From Fusobacterium sp. CAG:439 (GTDB lineage: Bacteria; Cyanobacteriota; Vampirovibrionia; Gastranaerophilales; Gastranaerophilaceae), in the NCBI GenBank assembly GCA_000438175.1, contig FR900457.1, forward strand, positions 1-39,020: DNA of 39,020 nucleotides, in the 5' to 3' direction. The notes beneath the pieces were generated by a model, which worked only from the letters and a program-made list of their open reading frames with translations, was not told the DNA's origin and did no database searches. Within the stretch, counting starts at the first letter, position 1; every line of letters starts with the position of its first letter. This document shows, in pieces, positions 6,637 to 13,851 of the stretch. Position numbers and translations under genes: made by a program.

Positions 6637-6638
6637 TT
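6611..6638 (+). terminator. Rho-independent terminator
   Basis: GAGAGGA (6611-6617), loop GCGCAA and TCCTCTC (6624-6630), then GCCCTTCTTTTTT. An outer GGGC/GCCC pair can extend the stem. It ends the small peptide transcript before tpiA. Confidence 0.85.
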
Positions 6639-6679
6639 TTATTATAACCTATGTTTTTATAAATTTCAAGTCTAACTCG

Positions 6680-6707
6680 TTGCAATAAAATATTTTCCTC
6701 ATATAAT
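6680..6707 (+). promoter_or_regulatory. Promoter of tpiA
   Basis: TTGCAA (6680-6685) and TATAAT (6702-6707) with a 16-base spacer, followed by AAGGAGAG before the tpiA ATG. Confidence 0.65.
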
Positions 6708-6739
6708 AATAATTAATTAAAGGAAAAGGAGAGAATATT

Positions 6740-7534
6740 ATGTCTAGAAAACCTATTATTGCAGGAAACTGGAAAATGAATTTATTGCGTTCAGAAGCTA
6801 AAGAAGTTTTTGAAGGGGTTAAAAATTTTGTAAAAGATTATACAGCGGTTGAATTGCCTACAGTTGTCATTGCTCCTGTGTTTACATCAATTGCAGCAGT
6901 AGAAGCTGTCAGATGTGATTGCGGATGCGGCGGAAACAAAATTTCTATAGCAGGACAAAACTGCCACTGGGAAAAATCAGGCGCATATACAGGTGAAATT
7001 TCTGCTGAAATGTTGAAAGATGCAGGATGTGATTATGTTATTATCGGCCACTCCGAAAGAAGACAGTATTTCTCGGAAACAGATGAAATGATTAATAAAA
7101 AAGCAAAAGCTATTCTTGCAGGCGGCTTAATTCCTATTATTTGCTGCGGTGAAACTCTTGAACAAAGAGAATCAGGCGTTACTGACAGCTGGATTGCAGG
7201 ACAAATTAAAGCTGCTTTGGAAGGAATTTCTCCTGCTGATGTTGCAAAATCAGTAATCGCTTATGAACCTATCTGGGCTATCGGCACAGGTAAAACTTGT
7301 GATGCTGATGAAGCTAACAGAGTTATCGCTATGATTAGAAATGTTGTGAAAGAAGCTGCGGGAGCAGAAGCAGCTGACGCAATCAGAATTCTTTACGGCG
7401 GTTCTGTTAAGCCTTCTACAATTGAAGAACAAATGTCTAAATCAGATATCGATGGTGCTTTAATCGGCGGAGCTTCATTAAAAGCCGAAAGCTTAAATGA
7501 AATTATCGAAAAAACTATGAAACTTATGAAATAG
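6740..7534 (+). CDS. tpiA: Triosephosphate isomerase
   Basis: 264 residues; interconverts dihydroxyacetone phosphate and glyceraldehyde 3-phosphate in the cytosol. Substrate-binding NWKMN (10-14), catalytic His in IIGHSERR (about 103), catalytic Glu in AYEPIWAIGTGK (about 175) and the phosphate loop YGGSVK are all present. A Cys-rich insert (RCDCGCGGNK, about residues 57-66) makes it roughly ten residues longer than most bacterial enzymes. The insert falls where a surface loop is expected and leaves the active site intact. It is transcribed alone, with a promoter upstream and a terminator downstream. Confidence 0.97.
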   Translation: MSRKPIIAGNWKMNLLRSEAKEVFEGVKNFVKDYTAVELPTVVIAPVFTSIAAVEAVRCDCGCGGNKISIAGQNCHWEKSGAYTGEISAEMLKDAGCDYVIIGHSERRQYFSETDEMINKKAKAILAGGLIPIICCGETLEQRESGVTDSWIAGQIKAALEGISPADVAKSVIAYEPIWAIGTGKTCDADEANRVIAMIRNVVKEAAGAEAADAIRILYGGSVKPSTIEEQMSKSDIDGALIGGASLKAESLNEIIEKTMKLMK

Positions 7535-7549
7535 GTTTTAGGTAAAATT

Positions 7550-7584
7550 AAAAAAGACAGGATTAATAATCCTGTCTTTTTTGT
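7550..7584 (+). terminator. Terminator of tpiA
   Basis: AAAAGACAGGATTA pairs with TAATCCTGTCTTTT, followed by a T run. Confidence 0.9.
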
Positions 7585-7591
7585 TTAAAAA

Positions 7592-7621
7592 TTGACAATG
7601 CGCCTGCTTTTATTTTATAAT
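7592..7621 (+). promoter_or_regulatory. Promoter of the yceD-rpmF-plsX-fab cluster
   Basis: TTGACA (7592-7597) and TATAAT (7616-7621) with an 18-base spacer, followed by AAAAGGAG before the ATG at 7658. Confidence 0.75.
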
Positions 7622-7657
7622 TCATTATACCTGTATAATTAAGAAAAGGAGTGCAAA

Positions 7658-7909
7658 ATGGCACAACAATTTAATGCTCAGAATATTAAAAAAAGAATTT
7701 CGGTACTTGTATTCTTGAAAGGCTCGACAGCACCTCTTGTTTTGTATGTTGAGAAACCCGAAGAACTTTATGCAGAATTGCAGCAGGCAGTGAAAAGCAC
7801 AGCAGCAGTCTTAATCGAAAAAGAAACTCTCGGACCTTTGAAAAAAGTATGTTTTATATCAAATCAGATTGCGGCTCTCGCTGTTCAGGAAGAACAATAC
7901 GTAGGATAA
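7658..7909 (+). CDS. Conserved-looking small protein of unknown function
   Basis: 83 residues, soluble, mixed alpha/beta (FLKGSTAPLVLYVEKPEELY, then a helix and a strand VLIEKETLGPLKKVCFIS). It has no signal peptide, membrane segment or metal motif. A good ribosome site (AAAAGGAG) and a consensus promoter support it as a real gene. It is first in the cluster leading to yceD, rpmF and the fatty-acid genes, six bases before yceD, so it is probably co-transcribed with them. The family is not recognised. Confidence 0.8.
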   Translation: MAQQFNAQNIKKRISVLVFLKGSTAPLVLYVEKPEELYAELQQAVKSTAAVLIEKETLGPLKKVCFISNQIAALAVQEEQYVG

Positions 7910-7915
7910 ACTTTA

Positions 7916-8413
7916 ATGAATTACAAAATTTCAATAGAAGAACTTGAAAATACTCCTTCTAAAACTCTTGATTTTCATTTTGAAGATAAAATTGAGGGAT
8001 TAGATTGTGTTACCCCCGTGACTTCCGATTTGGAAATAAAATCTCTAGGGGACTTTATTGAAGTAAGAGGAAATGTTAAAGGAATTGTTAAACTTGAATG
8101 TGATTTGTGCCTTAAAGAGTTTGAATATGAACTGAATTTTGATATCGACGAAATGTTTGCAAAAAATACTCTTTTAGAGGATTACGGGCAAGAGTTCGAG
8201 CTTAAAGAAGGTCAGTTTGTAACAGATCTTGAAGGTGCAGATGAAATTGATATTTATGACTTATTGTATCAATCTGTAATATTAAATTTACCAAATAAGA
8301 AAGTTTGTGGTATAAATTGTAATGGGGATAAATTTCTTAAAGAAGAAAATTTGTCCGACCCAAGATTAGATGTGTTCAAAAACATTAAAATCGAAGGTAA
8401 AAAAGAAATATAA
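7916..8413 (+). CDS. yceD: YceD (DUF177) family protein
   Basis: 165 residues. The signature GNVKGIVKLECDLCLKEFEY (about residues 56-75), with its CxxC and the following acidic EMF segment, is that of DUF177/YceD. The family is almost always encoded directly before rpmF, as here, and has been linked to 23S rRNA/ribosome biogenesis in plants and bacteria; the exact activity is uncertain. It follows the 83-residue protein by six bases. Confidence 0.88.
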   Translation: MNYKISIEELENTPSKTLDFHFEDKIEGLDCVTPVTSDLEIKSLGDFIEVRGNVKGIVKLECDLCLKEFEYELNFDIDEMFAKNTLLEDYGQEFELKEGQFVTDLEGADEIDIYDLLYQSVILNLPNKKVCGINCNGDKFLKEENLSDPRLDVFKNIKIEGKKEI

Positions 8414-8446
8414 GTAGTATAAGAAAATAAAAAAGGAAAAAAGAAA

Positions 8447-8791
8447 ATGGCAGTACCTAAGAAAAGAACAGGACACTCAGCACAAGGACACAGAAGAAGC
8501 AACTGGAAAGCTACAAAACCGGAAACTACAAAGTGCCCTAACTGCGGTGAAACAGTATTAACACACACAGTATGCACAGCTTGCGGAACTTACAAAGGTA
8601 AACCCGTAAGCATTAAAGACAGAGTTGAAGAAGCAGCGGTTAAAGAAGAAAAGAAACCTGCTAAAAAATCAACTAAAAAAGCTGAAAAAGCTGAAGAAAC
8701 AAAAGTAGAAGAAGTTAAAGCGGAAGCGGTTGTTGAAGAAGCAAAAGAAGAAGCTCCCGTAGAAGAAACTTCTGAAACAGAAGAAAAATAA
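8447..8791 (+). CDS. rpmF: 50S ribosomal protein L32 with a long charged C-terminal extension
   Basis: Residues 1-60 are a complete L32: the MAVPKKRTGHSAQGHRRSNW start and a zinc ribbon of CPNC and CTAC. The normal protein ends near residue 60. Here another 55 residues follow, almost entirely Lys, Glu, Ala and Val in repeats such as EEVKAEAVVEEAKEEAPVEE. The frame is open and ends cleanly, with no sign of a frameshift. The tail is probably disordered or helical and would project from the ribosome; its role is unknown. Confidence 0.95.
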   Translation: MAVPKKRTGHSAQGHRRSNWKATKPETTKCPNCGETVLTHTVCTACGTYKGKPVSIKDRVEEAAVKEEKKPAKKSTKKAEKAEETKVEEVKAEAVVEEAKEEAPVEETSETEEK

Positions 8792-8800
8792 CTCTATAAA

Positions 8801-8839
8801 AGTCGGGCGGCTGAAAAATTTTTCAGTCCCCGCCTTTTA
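8801..8839 (+). terminator. Hairpin between rpmF and plsX (attenuator or processing site)
   Basis: CTGAAAAA pairs with TTTTTCAG, extended by flanking GGGCGG/CCCCGCC, and a short TTTT follows. It is strong enough to separate ribosomal protein from lipid gene expression, but the T run is short, so partial termination or processing is more likely than a full stop. Confidence 0.55.
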
Positions 8840-8879
8840 ACCGTTATAAATTTAAATATAAGACTTTGAGAGGGATAAG

Positions 8880-9938
8880 ATGACGAGAATAGCAATAGAC
8901 GCAATGGGTGGTGACCATGCTCCGCATGAGATAGTTGCAGGAGCTGTATGGGCGGCTAAAGAATACGGGGTCGCAATTGAGTTAGTCGGAAAGCAAGACA
9001 GAATTGAACAGGAACTCGATAAGATTTCCCATGAAGGTTTTATGACCGATTACGGCAAAGGCGGAGCCGCTAAATATCGTGTTAAAATTGATACATCCAA
9101 ACTTGATATAAAAATTACCCACGCATCGGAAGTTATTGAAATGGGTGAAGCCCCCGGGCAGGCTATTCGTAAAAAGAAAAAGTCATCTATTGTTCTTGCT
9201 GTTGATGCTGTAGCTCAAGGAAGCTCTGATGCCGTTGTTGCGGCAGGTTCTACCGGGGCTGCAATGGCTTCAAGCTTATTTGGTTTGGGAAGAATACCGG
9301 GAATTGACAGACCTGCTATTGCTGTTACTTTACCTACAATTAAGAAACCTATTGTTGTTATAGACGGCGGAGCCAACAGTAATTGTACGCCCGAAATGTT
9401 ATACCAGTTTGCAATTATGGGTGCAACATTCTCTAAAAACGTACTCGGTATTGAACATCCGCGTATCGGTGTTTTGAATATTGGTGAAGAAGCCGGTAAA
9501 GGTAATGAACTTGCACAGGCTACATATAAAATTCTTGAGCAGCATCAGGAAAAATTAAACTTTGTCGGAAACATAGAAGGTAAAGAAATTTTCTTAAGTG
9601 TATGCGATGTTGTTGTATGTGACGGATTTGTAGGTAACGTTGCTTTGAAGGTTACCGAGGGTACATCACAAATGTTATTCAGAATGTTGAAACAGGAATT
9701 TAAAGCTGATCTGGCCGGTAAAATTATCGGACTTCTTGCAAAACCGTTTATGAAAAGAATTTATACAAAGATTAACTATGAAGAATTCGGCGGTGCACTG
9801 CTTTTAGGTGTTAAAGGCATTACCGTTATTTCTCACGGCAGAAGCAAAGCTTACGCAATTAAAAATGCCGTCAGAGTTGCAAAACACGCTGTAGAAACAG
9901 GCGTTAACGAAAAAATAGCTAAGTTTTATGAGGAATAA
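8880..9938 (+). CDS. plsX: Phosphate acyltransferase PlsX
   Basis: 352 residues, full length. The start IAIDAMGGDHAPHEIV and the internal VVAAGSTGAAMA and DGFVGNVALK segments are diagnostic. It converts acyl-ACP to acyl-phosphate, the donor for PlsY in membrane phospholipid synthesis. It sits in the widespread rpmF-plsX-fabH order, five bases before fabH. AGAGGG lies just upstream of the ATG. Confidence 0.97.
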   Translation: MTRIAIDAMGGDHAPHEIVAGAVWAAKEYGVAIELVGKQDRIEQELDKISHEGFMTDYGKGGAAKYRVKIDTSKLDIKITHASEVIEMGEAPGQAIRKKKKSSIVLAVDAVAQGSSDAVVAAGSTGAAMASSLFGLGRIPGIDRPAIAVTLPTIKKPIVVIDGGANSNCTPEMLYQFAIMGATFSKNVLGIEHPRIGVLNIGEEAGKGNELAQATYKILEQHQEKLNFVGNIEGKEIFLSVCDVVVCDGFVGNVALKVTEGTSQMLFRMLKQEFKADLAGKIIGLLAKPFMKRIYTKINYEEFGGALLLGVKGITVISHGRSKAYAIKNAVRVAKHAVETGVNEKIAKFYEE

Positions 9939-9943
9939 AATAT

Positions 9944-10954
9944 ATGACAGATAAATTAATTCCGTTGAGAATTGCGGGTGTCGGATACAGTTTACCCGAA
10001 ACAGTTATTACTAACGATGATTTAACCAAATTATACGAAACATCTGACGAATGGATTTATACACGTACCGGAATTAAAGAAAGACGTGTTGTTTCAGGTG
10101 AGCAAAATGCAATAGATTTAGGTTTCGAAGCTGCGCAAAAAGCTTTGGAAAGAGCAAAAATGAACCCTGATGATATTGAATTAATTATCGCGGCGTCTTC
10201 GGCTCCGCCTGATTTGTACCCTGCAATTGCGTGTCATATTCATCAAAGACTTGGTATTAAAGCTCAAATTCCTGCTTTTGATATTACTGCGGCATGCTCG
10301 GGATTAATATACGGGTTAAGCATTGCAAAAGCATATATTTCTTCCGGGATGTACAAAAATATTCTGATAGTTGCGACCGATAATAACTCACGTCTTGTTA
10401 ACTGGGAAGACAGAGCTACCTCAATTCTTTTCGGAGACGGAGCGGGTGCAATGGTTGTAACTCAGGCAGAGGATGGAATTGATGATGTTATTGCAGTTGA
10501 TATCAAAGCTGACGGAAACTATGGGAATTTAATTGAGCTTTCGTTTGACGGTAAAAACTGTCCGTTGGTTGAACAGTATGAAGAAAAACCCAAAGGTATA
10601 AGAATGAACGGACGCGGTGTTTATACATTTGTGGCTAAAGTTCTTCCTCATTATGTTGAAAATCTTATTTCAAATGCAGGCTTAAAACCTGAAGATATTG
10701 ACTATTTAATTCCGCATCAGGCTAATATCAGAATTATTCAGGCTGTGCAGGAAAGATTGGGATATTCTGATGATAAAGTTGTTACGAATATCAAGTATTA
10801 CGGCAATACTTCTGCGGCTTCAATACCTATTGCATTAGCTGAAAGTGTTGAAAAAGGTAATGTGAAACTCGGGACAACCGCTGTTCTTTGCGGTTTTGGC
10901 GCAGGAATGACATGGGGCGGTGCAATTGTAAGACTTAGAGAGGGTATTTGCTGA
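9944..10954 (+). CDS. fabH: Beta-ketoacyl-ACP synthase III
   Basis: 336 residues; starts fatty-acid synthesis by condensing acetyl-CoA with malonyl-ACP. The catalytic triad is visible as Cys 118 (AACSGL), His in IPHQANIRI (about 258) and Asn in YYGNTSAAS (about 288). The C-terminal GFGAGMTWG loop is normal. Its TGA overlaps by one base the ATG of the following 71-residue protein, so translation is coupled. Confidence 0.97.
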   Translation: MTDKLIPLRIAGVGYSLPETVITNDDLTKLYETSDEWIYTRTGIKERRVVSGEQNAIDLGFEAAQKALERAKMNPDDIELIIAASSAPPDLYPAIACHIHQRLGIKAQIPAFDITAACSGLIYGLSIAKAYISSGMYKNILIVATDNNSRLVNWEDRATSILFGDGAGAMVVTQAEDGIDDVIAVDIKADGNYGNLIELSFDGKNCPLVEQYEEKPKGIRMNGRGVYTFVAKVLPHYVENLISNAGLKPEDIDYLIPHQANIRIIQAVQERLGYSDDKVVTNIKYYGNTSAASIPIALAESVEKGNVKLGTTAVLCGFGAGMTWGGAIVRLREGIC

Positions 10955-11166
10955 TGAGCATTAAAATCGGGAAGGCAAATAAACCGGGAACCATTGTTTT
11001 TCATTACGGTAACCCTGCTTTTGTAAAAAAAGTTAAAGAGGCTAAAACTGAAACTTTATATGCTTGTAAGCCTTTCAAACCTTTATGTGAGTTTTGCAAA
11101 GAAAAAATCGGTCTGTTAAATGACGATGTATTTATTAAACAAGCAGAAAAATTAAATAAGGAGTAA
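10954..11166 (+). CDS. Small Cys-containing protein of unknown function in the fab cluster
   Basis: The ATG at 10954 shares one base with the fabH stop (TGATG) and gives about 70 residues; a TTG six bases earlier is less likely. The centre has CKPFKPLCEFCKE, three cysteines in a C-x6-C-x2-C pattern that could bind a metal if a fourth ligand exists, and a Lys-rich C-terminus. It is three bases before fabD. Its position between fabH and fabD suggests co-expression with fatty-acid synthesis, but I do not recognise the family. Confidence 0.75.
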   Translation: MSIKIGKANKPGTIVFHYGNPAFVKKVKEAKTETLYACKPFKPLCEFCKEKIGLLNDDVFIKQAEKLNKE

Positions 11167-11169
11167 ATT

Positions 11170-12111
11170 ATGTCTAAAAAAATAGCTTTTCTTTTTCCCG
11201 GACAGGGTTCGCAGGCTGTCGGCATGGGAAAAGATTTGTATGATAATTTTGAAAGTTCAAAATCTGTTTTTGATACGGCTGATAAAGTATTGGGAAAAAG
11301 CGTGTCAACACTGTGTTTTGAAGGTCCTGAGGATGCCTTGAAGCAAACGTTTAATACACAGCCTTGCATTGTTACAATGTCAATTGCCGCTCTGGAAGCT
11401 TTAAAATCACAATGTGATGTTAAACCTGACTATACAGCGGGTCACTCTTTAGGCGAATACTGTGCAATGTATTGTGCGGGAGTAATGAATTTAGAAACAA
11501 CTTTAAAAGCTATTCAAAAAAGAGCAGATCTTATGGGGCAAAAAAATGGCGGTGCTATGTCTGCTGTTTTAAACGCTCCCGGAGGTGCCTTGGAAGAAGC
11601 ATTAAAAGAAGCATCTCAAGTTGGGTATGTTGATGTTGCAAACTACAATTCTCCTGCTCAGGTTGTAATCACAGGTGACGAAGCTGCTGTGGCTAAGGCG
11701 GGCGAACTTCTTATGGCTAAAGGTGCAAGACGTGTTGTTCCCCTTCCTGTATCAGGTGCTTTTCACTCTAAATTTATGGAAGATGCAGGGCATGAATTTG
11801 CAAATTTTGTGTCTGAATTGGAATTGAACAATGCTCAAGTTCCTGTAATTACAAATGTCGATGCATCTGCAACAACAGAAAGCAGTAATTTTAGAGAAAA
11901 AATGCCTAAACAAATTTATTCATCGGTTCACTGGACCCAAACAATTCAAAAAATGGCTGCCGACGGTGTTGAAATTTTTGTTGAAATCGGACCCGGTAAG
12001 GTACTGGCAGGTTTGAATAAAAAAATTGTTCCTGATGCTAAAGTCTTTAATATATTTGATAAAGCATCATTGGATGCAGCAATTAACGATTTGAAGGTGA
12101 TTTTATGCTAA
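11170..12111 (+). CDS. fabD: Malonyl-CoA:ACP transacylase
   Basis: 313 residues, full length. FLFPGQGSQAVGMG at the N-terminus, the nucleophile Ser 93 in GHSLGEY, the catalytic His in SGAFHSKFM and a GPGKVL segment near the end identify FabD. It charges ACP with malonate for chain elongation. AAGGAG precedes the ATG. The last seven bases overlap the start of the secreted protein gene. Confidence 0.97.
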   Translation: MSKKIAFLFPGQGSQAVGMGKDLYDNFESSKSVFDTADKVLGKSVSTLCFEGPEDALKQTFNTQPCIVTMSIAALEALKSQCDVKPDYTAGHSLGEYCAMYCAGVMNLETTLKAIQKRADLMGQKNGGAMSAVLNAPGGALEEALKEASQVGYVDVANYNSPAQVVITGDEAAVAKAGELLMAKGARRVVPLPVSGAFHSKFMEDAGHEFANFVSELELNNAQVPVITNVDASATTESSNFREKMPKQIYSSVHWTQTIQKMAADGVEIFVEIGPGKVLAGLNKKIVPDAKVFNIFDKASLDAAINDLKVILC

Positions 12112-12497
12112 AAAAAATAATACTTTTACTTTTGATATTATTATCATCGAATTTTGTTATTGCTGCTTCAGATAAAAATGATGCTTTTTATAAAGTTCAA
12201 ATGGCTTATTATAACAGCATAAAAACCTGTTCTGCCGGAACATTCAGTTTGCCTTCAATAGAAATGTTCGGACAGAATATCGATTTTAAATTGATAGTTT
12301 ACGGTAAGAAAAATGGTAAGTGTATTATACGTGAGCAAATGGGAGGTTCGGATACCAGATGCTCTTTACCTATGGATGTAGCAAGAAAGTATGCAGATGA
12401 AAATATTAGAACATTAGAAACTTCAATGAGACAAGGTTCTGCATATAGTGCTTATGTAAATCAAGTACACAATAATGAAAATTATTGTAAATTTTAG
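12105..12497 (+). CDS. Small secreted protein of unknown function
   Basis: 130 residues with a clear Sec signal peptide (KKIILLLLILLSSNFVIA, cut near residue 21). The mature part is about 110 residues with four cysteines (CSAG, CIIR, CSLP, and CKF at the very end), consistent with two periplasmic disulfides. It overlaps the end of fabD by seven bases, so it is probably translated from the fab transcript, an odd place for an exported protein. No family is recognised. Confidence 0.8.
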   Translation: MLKKIILLLLILLSSNFVIAASDKNDAFYKVQMAYYNSIKTCSAGTFSLPSIEMFGQNIDFKLIVYGKKNGKCIIREQMGGSDTRCSLPMDVARKYADENIRTLETSMRQGSAYSAYVNQVHNNENYCKF

Positions 12498-12515
12498 ACA
12501 ATTTATAAAAGGTTT

Positions 12516-12536
12516 ACGGCGGGTTAATCCCGCCGT
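12516..12536. terminator. Hairpin between convergent genes
   Basis: ACGGCGGG and CCCGCCGT form a perfect 8-bp GC-rich stem around TTAAT, followed by ATTTCTCTTTTT on the + strand. It ends the fabD transcript, and its right part overlaps the stop codon of the XRE gene on the minus strand. Confidence 0.75.
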
Positions 12537-12868
12537 ATTTCTCTTTTTAATTCCTTTAAACTGTTTATCATTTTGTAAACATATTCTATCTCTGCAGCCT
12601 GTGCATCATCAAGCCATTCGATAATTTTCTGTTTCAGTGTTTGTTTTGAGATTTTATGTTCATAGTCGAACAAATCTTTGACCTGCACATCGAATATTTT
12701 TGCCAGTATTTCAAGTTTTTCCGGCTGGGGAAAATGTTTACCGGCTTCAATTTTCGTAATATGGTTCGGCTCAAATCCAACTAATTCGGAAAGTTTTTCC
12801 TGTGTCAGATTTTTGCTTTTTCTCAGCTCTTTAATTCTTTTGCCGAGCATTTTTCTGCATGAGTCCAT
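12524..12868 (-). CDS. XRE-family HTH regulator paired with a prepilin gene
   Basis: 114 residues. A typical Cro/C1 helix-turn-helix covers residues 7-65 (KRIKELRKSKNLTQEKLSEL, then EPNHITKIEAGKHFPQPEKL), followed by a 45-residue helical tail with QAAEIEYVYKMIN. It is divergent from the prepilin at 13011. The 6-bp inverted repeat at 12877-12892, just upstream of its ATG, is a likely autoregulatory operator. It and its partner separate fabD from fabG. Confidence 0.9.
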   Translation of the reverse strand: MDSCRKMLGKRIKELRKSKNLTQEKLSELVGFEPNHITKIEAGKHFPQPEKLEILAKIFDVQVKDLFDYEHKISKQTLKQKIIEWLDDAQAAEIEYVYKMINSLKELKREIRRD

Positions 12869-12876
12869 GTTTAATC

Positions 12877-12892
12877 TCCTATATTAATAGGA
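12877..12892. promoter_or_regulatory. Operator candidate between XRE and prepilin genes
   Basis: TCCTAT-ATTA-ATAGGA, 6-bp perfect arms, eight bases upstream of the XRE ATG. A separate direct repeat, ACGAATGAAA, occurs at 12927-12936 (between the -35 and -10 of the prepilin promoter) and 12991-13000. Confidence 0.5.
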
Positions 12893-12919
12893 TAATACTC
12901 TATTTTTCTTTAAAACATA

Positions 12920-12948
12920 TTGACAAACGAATGAAAATAACTTAAAAT
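12920..12948 (+). promoter_or_regulatory. Promoter of the prepilin gene at 13011
   Basis: TTGACA (12920-12925) and TAAAAT (12943-12948) with a 17-base spacer; GAGGAA precedes the ATG. Confidence 0.75.
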
Positions 12949-13010
12949 CATGCGTATTATAATTATAAATTGCATAAAATTAATTGTTTTACGAATGAAA
13001 GAGGAATATT

Positions 13011-13715
13011 ATGAGCAAAAAAGCATTTACATTAGCAGAGGTTCTTGTTACGCTCGGAGTGATCGGAGCAGTTTCGGCTCTGACAATGCCTGCATTAGTT
13101 CAACACTTCAAAGACATGGTATTAATTAGTCAGGCAAAGAAAAGTTATACAAATTTTTTAAATGTGATTAAAAGAATGGAAGCCGAAAATGAATGTACTA
13201 ATTATGCTGACATATTTGCTACCGGAGAAAGTGCCGCTCAAATTGCAAAAAATATAGCAAAATTTTATAATGGTTCACAGGTTTGTACAGCAAAAAATCA
13301 AGGCTGCGGGAGCGAATATAAGGTTAAGACTGCAACTCCTTTGAATAACGGTACAGGAGGAATATCTTTAGAAAATTTCGGTTTCCCGAGAATTAATAAT
13401 GTTGACGGCAGTTCTATCTATTTACGTAATATACGGGATAATTGTATTCCGTATACATACACGGCAAACAAAAAAGATGAAAACGGTTTTTATACCGGTG
13501 AAACTTATACTATTACTGAAACCAGATGTGCGACAGTTATTATCGATGTAAACGGAGAATTTAAGGGGCCTAATCAATATGGAGCTGATGTGCATCAAAT
13601 AATAGTGCAAGACAAAAAATTGGAGCCTAATGATAATAATTTCGGCTGTTTAAAGTCCATTTTCGTGAACAATAAATTAAATTATAAGAAATATTCAGAC
13701 GATATCGAATTTTAA
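13011..13715 (+). CDS. Prepilin-like (type IV pilin / pseudopilin) secreted protein
   Basis: 234 residues. A five-residue leader and KAFTLAEVLVTLGVIGAVSA make a prepilin peptidase site (Ala before Phe, Glu at +5) and the hydrophobic helix of type IV pilins or type II secretion pseudopilins. The globular part carries about six cysteines and the IDVNGEFKGPNQYGAD core motif also seen in the DGR target and in the prepilin at 18046. It lacks the GW....DYP ending of its relatives. It is divergent from an XRE regulator and sits between fabD and fabG, so it looks like an inserted module. Whether it is a fibre subunit or a minor pilin cannot be told. Confidence 0.88.
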   Translation: MSKKAFTLAEVLVTLGVIGAVSALTMPALVQHFKDMVLISQAKKSYTNFLNVIKRMEAENECTNYADIFATGESAAQIAKNIAKFYNGSQVCTAKNQGCGSEYKVKTATPLNNGTGGISLENFGFPRINNVDGSSIYLRNIRDNCIPYTYTANKKDENGFYTGETYTITETRCATVIIDVNGEFKGPNQYGADVHQIIVQDKKLEPNDNNFGCLKSIFVNNKLNYKKYSDDIEF

Positions 13716-13744
13716 TGTTACAAAGTATGTAATAAAAAGTCATA

Positions 13745-13783
13745 AACTGTGATTACGGTAATCTTTATGCTATAATCACAGTT
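13745..13783. promoter_or_regulatory. Long inverted repeat upstream of fabG
   Basis: AACTGTGATTA (13745-13755) and TAATCACAGTT (13773-13783) are perfect 11-bp arms separated by 17 bases. A TATAAT at 13771-13776 overlaps the right arm, so this is more likely an operator over the fabG promoter than a terminator; no T run follows. It does not match the FapR consensus. A second short hairpin, CAGGTT/AACCTG, lies near 13812-13829. Confidence 0.5.
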
Positions 13784-13851
13784 ATAGGGATAATAATAAC
13801 AGAGAAGAGATGCAGGTTGGGTTTAACCTGACAATTATAAGGAGAAAATTA

